Of a DNA stretch of 64,000 nucleotides, positions 58,993 to 64,000 are shown in pieces. Numbering within the stretch: the stretch's first letter is position 1; every line of letters begins with the position of its first letter. The stretch is from Atrina japonica (Eukaryota; Mollusca; Bivalvia; Pterioida; Pinnidae), in assembly GCA_030159075.1 (NCBI GenBank), contig BROG01000351.1, forward strand, positions 1-64,000, in the 5' to 3' direction. The notes below the pieces were generated by a model that saw only the letters and a list, made by a program, of their open reading frames with translations, was not told where the DNA came from and did not search any database. Position numbers and translations under genes: made by a program.

Positions 58993-59580
58993 CTACTGTC
59001 GATCTTGCCCATACAGTGCGAGCAAAATAACATAAGCTTTTGTCCTAGACCGGTCGGTTCGGATTCCTTGACGTAATGAAAACTTCAGGTACAGGTATAC
59101 GGTATACGGTAAACCAAACAAAACGGTCGTTCCGTAAAGTATCAATGTTTCATATTCTTGGAATATGTTGATGAAATAACCATTGAAATAAAACATAACT
59201 AGGTACACCTATTGTCTTTGAGGTAAATAATACATACATTAATGTCCACAAACTTTGGTGCGAGGATGTTGATACATCTGTTGATTATAAATCACTCGAT
59301 CTGCATGGTGTTTCATGAATTGATAGATATCAGGATAGATCCAAGGAAGAAGTCCATAAAACTTAAAATATTCAGCAGCCTGATGACCTATAAAATGAAT
59401 AGCAACCCAATGATCTCCTGGCTGGTCATGAGTATCATTCTCGATAAACGAATGTTTGCCATAAGGTAGATAGTCGAGTAAAATTTTCCTAGGGTATACT
59501 CATCCAAACGAGGGTCCTACGTAAGGGTCTCGTGATAATATATTCCCTGATCCTCTGCAAAAATTTTGATTCGCTCAACA
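58993..59580 (-). pseudogene. Adenovirus-type (Ulp1-like) cysteine protease remnant of a Polinton
   Basis: The minus-strand frame from about 59475 reads SFIENDTHDQPGDHWVAIHF, then YFKFYGLLPW, YPDIYQFMKHHAD and TKVCGH. The His of GDHW and the Cys of VCGH are the expected catalytic residues of the Polinton/adenovirus maturation protease (family C5/Ulp1 fold), which processes capsid proteins. A stop at 59239-59241 falls immediately after VCGH. The frame then continues CMYYLPQR to a second stop and on to about 58993. The N-terminus upstream of 59475 is shifted. It is clearly inactive as it stands. Confidence 0.7.
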
Positions 59581-59669
59581 TTAAACTTATTTTTTTTACT
59601 TTGTGTTTTTATTATGATTCAAGTGTTCACTTGAATAGATTGACAAAGGTATAAAAATAGTAAGTCATG

Positions 59670-59936
59670 TGACCTGAGAAAGCTTCAGTTAGGCCTCTGA
59701 GAACTCATTTAAGATCAGGAGCTCGAGGTGTATACATAATTAGAAAACCATTGCCAGCATGAGTGAGTGTTTTACTATTTCATTTGACCGACCTAGATTT
59801 TTTTTCTTGTGACACATTAAAATGCCAAATATCGAAAAACAGTAAGATATGTGACTAGAAAAAAGGTTCAGTTAGACCTCTGTTAGCTCATTTACGATTA
59901 GGAGCTCGAGGTGTCAACATCGTCAGAAAACGTCTG
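59670..59936 (+). repeat. Tandem duplication carrying a conserved short reading frame
   Basis: Two units about 180 bp apart each contain a short frame: copy 1 (59679-59762) reads SVRPLRTHLRSGARGVYIIR and copy 2 (59859-about 59933) reads SVRPLLAHLRLGARGVNIVR. Both end in TGA within a few codons of each other, and both are preceded by an AG just before a run of Lys codons. Many of the differences are synonymous, suggesting the sequence evolved as protein-coding before or after duplication. The product is not recognised. It may be another Polinton gene end. Confidence 0.5.
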
Positions 59937-61149
59937 CCGCAAGGGTGAGAGTATTTGAATTTTTATTACATAGGCCTAGATTTTATCTTATGAAACATGT
60001 ACAAACAGTAAATATCAATATCTGACACAAAATAAAGTTCTAGTAACGTTAATAATGTTTCCATTAGCTAAAACTTAATCATGCAATTAGGGGAATATAC
60101 GATTAATCAAACTAGATTCACTCTAGACCACAAATCTGGGATTTGGCATCCCAGCTCTCGTGAACTCTCGCCAACTCTCACGATCCAAACTACTGTTAAT
60201 CACCTCATCGCATTTCTAACCCTAAATTTGGAAAAAAACCCAACTTCTGATCTAAAATCAGATTCACTCTAGAACTCAAATTTTAGAAAACACAACTTCT
60301 GTTAACAATTCTAGTCAACTCTCACGACCCAAATTCCACTTCCTATTCCTGGGCCCGAAGTCACCAAATTCACTCAGTACTCAGCCTCAGCCAACTTTTC
60401 ACGATTTATTGTAAAAATCTGTAACTAGACATGCTTGTATATTGACGACATACAATTGTAAAGAATGAGAAAAACCGTTGCTCATTTGAAATAAAAAAAT
60501 CAGAAATATTTAAAAATTGTTTGAGTACGTACTCAAATTTTGAGTACCATACTCAACATATTTAATTATTTTTTAAAAGGAAAATCATAAATGTGCAAAA
60601 ATATATATGCGAATGATTAAAAATCATAATAAGTTTCCTAATCTCTAAAATCCAAAATCCCTAAAACTGGAAAAACCCAACTTTTTATTTAGCATCTGAC
60701 CTCTCGTAACCCCGACATCTTGTAACGAACTCCAAGGCTCTCATTGCCTCATATATCCAAGATGGCCGTCCCCAGCTTTCCGCTTCATAAAATTGACACC
60801 AAGACCTCCGTAATATATATAATAATTATAAATATTATTTCAATAAAACTTCATGTTGATATTGAAATATAGACTGTAAATTAGTAGCCCAGCTATTACT
60901 ATATTCTACAAAAAAAGGTGATTAGTCCTTGGTCGACCTTCTGCGACCCATAAAAATTGTTCTTGCACCATTTCATTATGTAGATTCTATTTCAGATATT
61001 CCTTTATGCTAGTATAATTTTAGATACCCATTAAATGTTTTCTTTGGTTTGTTGTATAAAATATCATTGTTACATTTATCCACCAGAGGCACTGTATGTA
61101 TATCTATTTTATGTAATTTATTTGATAAAATCTCGAGTAAATGTGTGTA
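59937..61149. other. No gene confidently seen
   Basis: AT-rich, with degenerate repeat material at 60100-60400 that resembles, in inverse orientation, 51000-51060 (TTTTAGATCAGAA(T/G)TTGGG). A minus-strand segment near 61010-61140 (KIDIHTVPLVDKCNNDILYN) looks coding but could not be assigned. Confidence 0.4.
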
Positions 61150-61199
61150 ATAACACACATACACACACACACACACACACACAAACGCACACACACACA

Positions 61200-61256
<57 letters not shown>

Positions 61257-61269
61257 ATATATATATATG
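61150..61269. repeat. Compound CA then TA microsatellite
   Basis: (CA)n from about 61150 to 61200 passes directly into (TA)n to 61269. Confidence 0.95.
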
Positions 61270-61289
61270 AGTTTTGAGTGAATTGATCT

Positions 61290-62065
61290 TTCCCAACTTA
61301 ATAGAATCGGTAGGATCGAATGATACTTACATAGATGTCCTGGTTCCCGTTGATATACCGTCAACATGAACGTTTTACTATAGAATTGATTAAGACACAC
61401 GTCTCCTTAGATGATCCCCAATTTGACCATGTCATCTCTAAAAAAGATACAAAGTTGTGGATTGGAGACTTAAATTTCGGGTTTTATACGTCTCCCGTTG
61501 CTTTAATAGAAGAGATGAGAGTCGGTTTTTCCAGAGCCTTTCAATATGTCATTGATGGTGTAGAAGAACTCTCACATAAAAATACTATTCAATTCAGGTA
61601 TGACTCGGCTTTAGATCGATTTGTGATTGAGTTTAAAGGCCGATCCATCTATTCCGTTCCCTTTTTAATACGTTTTCTATACGTTTACTAGGTTATAAAC
61701 TCGACTTTGAAGCCATTGGCATGGATGAGGATATGACTAATTGGATCGACGTCACACACATGCCACGGTATCCACTCGATTTAATTATTGGTATGATTGG
61801 TATCTATATCTACAGTAACACTGCCGAAAGTCAAATTGTGGGTTCACAATCGTTACCGTTATTACGCGTGGTCCCTTTTCAAACGGGTCACTCGCTCAAT
61901 CATCAACATTAGGAATCTTATCATTACAATTATGTGGGATTAAATAAAAAGTAGTTTGATACCATTGAAATACAATTGAGAGATGACATGGGACGTAAAT
62001 TTCATTTTCTAGGTGGAAAAGTGATTGCCAAACTTCATTTTCGTCGTGTGATTGAATCATAAAAT
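61290..62065 (+). pseudogene. Polinton minor capsid (penton-like) protein remnant
   Basis: Ordered pieces in changing frames: GSNDTYIDVLVPVDIP (about 61315-61362), FDHVISKKDTKLWIGDLNF through AFQYVIDGVEEL (61335-61690), LIIGMIGIYIYSN with SQIVGSQSLPLLRVVPF (61721-61895), and FDTIEIQLRDDMGRKFHF with GGKVIAKLHFRRV (to 62062). The IYIYSN-x-IVG-x-PLLRVVPF block and the final IEIQLRDD-G-F-GG-LHFRR block are diagnostic for the Polinton minor capsid protein. Frameshifts lie near 61365, 61690 and 61910. The gene is on the plus strand downstream of the minus-strand protease. Confidence 0.72.
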
Positions 62066-62099
62066 GAAGTGCATCACAGGGCTTTGATCAGTTGACATC

Positions 62100-62490
62100 T
62101 TGTATTGGACATGTATCAATATGAAACCTATGAAAAGAGAGAATGAAATGAGATAAGACGTGAGAAAAGAAGAGATGAAAAGACCAAAGGCGTTGAAAGG
62201 GGAAAAACAGAGAGAAAAGAAACAGAAAGAAGAAGAGAAACAGAGTGAAGAAGAAGGACAGAGTCAAGAAAAGACAGAAGGACAGAGTCAGGAAAAGACA
62301 TAAGGACAGAGAGAAGAAGAAGAAGAAGAAGACGACGACGACGAAGAAGAAGAAGAAGGAGGAGGAGGAGGACAGAGAATGATAGGAAAGAGGGGACGTC
62401 CACGAAAAGTATCCATAGAGAGAAAAGATAAAGAACAAAGAGAGGAAGGACAGATGGAGGGAGTGAAAAGAAAGAGGGGATGACCACGAA
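62100..62490 (+). pseudogene. Charged low-complexity frame with AT-hook motif
   Basis: The purine-rich plus strand encodes Lys/Glu/Arg/Gln-rich sequence, a poly-Asp/Glu block (about 62290-62370) and then GKRGRPRKVSIERK. RGRPRK is a canonical AT-hook core that binds the minor groove of AT-rich DNA. A second similar half-site (KRKRG then a stop, PRKV) follows near 62470. Several in-frame stops break it. It lies directly after the minor capsid and may be a DNA-condensing or regulatory accessory gene. The GAA/GAC repeats may have expanded later. Confidence 0.5.
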
Positions 62491-62735
62491 AAGTATAGCA
62501 CGAAGAAATACCTCATAATATTTTAATGTTTAAGCGATTGTCATCAGTGTCCCATGTACGGTGACACTTTTCATTTACAAATAAATGATAATAAAGATAA
62601 CCGAGCAGGTATGATATATCATGTGCATAAAGAACAACAACAACTAACATAGGATCCTTTTGGTCATAGTGTAGATGTACCGATGATACAATTTGTGTTT
62701 CAGGGCATAAATATGAATGATTTTGGTCTGATTTA

Positions 62736-62846
62736 AAAATAGACTTTATGGACCTTATAAAAATTGACGTGACACCACATCAAGGACAATTCACTCTCAT
62801 ACACGATGAAAATAACATAAAGTATGGATACTTTATTTTCCGCGAA
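62736..62846 (+). pseudogene. Short unidentified frame before the BIR gene
   Basis: The frame IDFMDLIKIDVTPHQGQF with YGYFIFREYRC runs to a stop and looks coding. It overlaps the start of the BIR frame in another phase. Not recognised. Confidence 0.3.
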
Positions 62847-63361
62847 TATAGATGCTAGCCAGATCATCACGGATAGTGTTCCCATGAATCGAGACATGAA
62901 GGATAGTGTACCACGAACCCATCATGTAGACGTGGATAGTGTACCAAGAGCCAACATGATAGAAGTGAATAGTGTGCCGAGAGCCAATCTAATAGTAATG
63001 CCAAGAAGTCCACTTACAGAAAGGACACAAGGTGTGACCACTTTTAAAACAAGACCTGCTACCGTCAGAGGATTATCGTTTCATCAGGATTTAAGAATAC
63101 CTTTAGCCTTACCTAAATTTTGTACGTATAAATCCAGGTACCTGACGTTTAAATATCATTGGCCAAAATATCTACCGGGACCTAAAGAGACAGAATTAGA
63201 CGGAATTAGCCATAGCAGGATTTGTGTATCAAGGGAACAGTGACCACGTTCAGTGTTTTTGTTGTGGCACCTGATTAAAAGATTGGGAATGGTCCGATAA
63301 TGCTTATACAGAACATCGACGTTGGTCTAAAGATTGTGCTTTCAGTCAACTGGTGATATAA
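62824..63361 (+). pseudogene. BIR-domain (inhibitor-of-apoptosis-like) protein, frameshifted
   Basis: The frame from 62824 begins with about 75 residues containing diverged repeats of an SVPRAN-like motif, then enters a BIR domain: KFCTYKSRYLTFKYHWP (about 63116-63166). At about 63190-63203 a near-repeat of GAATTAG shifts the frame, and the domain continues ELAIAGFVYQGNSDHVQCF, CCG, a stop at 63272-63274, then LKDWEWSDNAYTEHRRW and KDCAF to TAA at 63359-63361. The CxxC, H and C zinc ligands and the W-D-H-x-W-x-C-F spacing are those of a BIR. BIR proteins bind and inhibit caspases or related factors. No RING domain follows. It is inactive as it stands and is probably an accessory gene of the Polinton, although capture of a host IAP fragment cannot be excluded. 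Confidence 0.75.
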
Positions 63362-63425
63362 AAAACAAAAACAAAAACCCTGTCTGAAGCCCCCCTTCTT
63401 GGGACAATTGGGCCGTTTTTAATTT

Positions 63426-63614
63426 TTAGGCTTTATATGCCATGGCACGTTTGCTCTTCCGTCTTTCTCTTGTTCTTTTTTCAAACTTAACTAGCTCTAC
63501 CCATTCATCGATGTTCGTTAGCTGTCCCACCTTTCTTCCAACTATATCGGCGCACACCATCCATTCTTTTTCTTCTACTTCACCCCACATGTTTACGCAT
63601 TCAGCCATGATCAA
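63426..63614 (-). CDS. Small charged protein frame, unknown
   Basis: Sixty-two codons rich in Glu, Lys and Arg starting MIMAECVNMWGEVEEKEW and ending KRTRERRKSKRAMAYKA. The composition is more protein-like than most short frames here. It diverges from the next frame across a ~120-bp spacer with a CRE-like palindrome. Unrecognised; it may be part of the Polinton or an independent small gene. Confidence 0.3.
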   Translation of the reverse strand: MIMAECVNMWGEVEEKEWMVCADIVGRKVGQLTNIDEWVELVKFEKRTRERRKSKRAMAYKA

Positions 63615-63651
63615 GTAATGATTATAGACTCTTAGACATACTCAGCAGGGT

Positions 63652-63661
63652 GTGACGTCAC
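63652..63661. promoter_or_regulatory. CRE/ATF-like palindrome GTGACGTCAC
   Basis: A perfect 10-bp palindrome containing TGACGTCA, followed within a few bases by another ACGTCAC half-site. It lies between two divergent short frames, so a bidirectional promoter is possible. The site itself is certain and the function inferred. Confidence 0.4.
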
Positions 63662-63737
63662 ACGTCACATGGGCGTTTCTTCTCCTACTCGTTGAACATC
63701 GTTTAGTGAAACCAAAACAAAAAATAAATAAATAAAA

Positions 63738-63974
63738 TTGAGAGCATCTATACAGAAGCTATTCAGAAAATTATTCTGTTACAACAGAAGAACAAGTTTA
63801 GTACGATGCAGTGATCGTAAATTTCAGAGCCCACTGATGAAACTCAATCAGAGTTGGAGGGAACTGAAACAACAGCAAACCTCACAGAACGTCAGGGATC
63901 AACTCGACCGGCAGTACCGACAGTGCTTAGACCATGTGGCAGCTCAGTATATTTGTAGTAGAAAACAGATTTGA
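63738..63974 (+). CDS. Small basic/Gln-rich frame, unknown
   Basis: About 78 codons, starting near MRASIQKLFRKLFCYNRRTS and containing SWRELKQQQTSQNVRDQLDR, with a stop at 63972-63974. An upstream in-frame start is possible. The composition suggests a helical DNA-binding or structural protein, but no family is recognised. It is close to the window end and may be the first exon of a longer gene. Confidence 0.3.
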   Translation: MRASIQKLFRKLFCYNRRTSLVRCSDRKFQSPLMKLNQSWRELKQQQTSQNVRDQLDRQYRQCLDHVAAQYICSRKQI

Positions 63975-64000
63975 GCTAGTTTTCGTCAACAACACATACC

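Noticed and set aside
62088..62516. Long Phe/Ser/Leu-rich minus-strand frames
   Set aside because: They are the complement of the purine-rich AT-hook region, which makes more sense on the plus strand.

Overview
The window is AT-rich metazoan nuclear DNA with long introns, GT-AG splice sites, AATAAA signals, abundant microsatellites and many short inverted-repeat and tRNA-derived mobile elements. The repeat set (tRNA-headed SINEs ending in a GACGTTAAACAACAATAAACAAAC-type tail, AGCTCACCTG-bordered elements, a Polinton/Maverick) and the secernin sequence suggest a lophotrochozoan, most likely a marine bivalve mollusc. The phylum is an inference from repeat style and was not confirmed by any search.

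Layout. 0-3.6 kb: two foldback-type elements, a small MITE and a 30/36-bp minisatellite. 3.64-13.84 kb: a complete secernin gene (plus strand, five coding exons, 421 codons) whose introns carry MITEs, SINE remnants and dispersed repeats. The end of its first coding exon has been tandemly triplicated into intron 1. 14-26 kb: a gene desert of DNA-transposon derivatives, including a Harbinger-like element with TTA target duplications, three or more SINEs with clear target-site duplications, a LINE 3' end and a 1.05-kb AGCTCACCTG element. 26.6-27.9 kb: a 52-bp minisatellite whose flanking segment is duplicated, one copy holding a SINE and the other giving the empty site. 28.2-29.2 kb: the 3' end of a Ty3/gypsy-like LTR element. 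35.7-37.4 kb: a degenerate ~45-bp satellite, again with a SINE inside. 43.1-44.9 kb: a long single-exon frame of 592 codons for a coiled-coil protein that I do not recognise. 51.5-52.9 kb: an inverted-repeat element whose two arms are arrays of a 16-bp perfect palindrome.

56.3-63.4 kb is the most interesting stretch: a decayed Polinton/Maverick (adintovirus-like) element. On the plus strand it holds a pX-like fragment, a major capsid remnant, a minor capsid remnant, an AT-hook/acidic low-complexity frame and a BIR (inhibitor-of-apoptosis) domain. On the minus strand it holds a small Cys-rich protein split by a SINE and an adenovirus-type cysteine protease remnant. All are broken by stops, frameshifts, a long GA repeat or the SINE. 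No polymerase, integrase or packaging ATPase was recognised, so the element is partial or runs past the window end. Between protease and minor capsid lies a tandemly duplicated short reading frame whose two copies differ largely at synonymous sites.

The only gene I consider clearly intact is secernin. The 592-codon coiled-coil gene is very probably real. Everything else with coding potential is a mobile-element remnant or a weak candidate exon.
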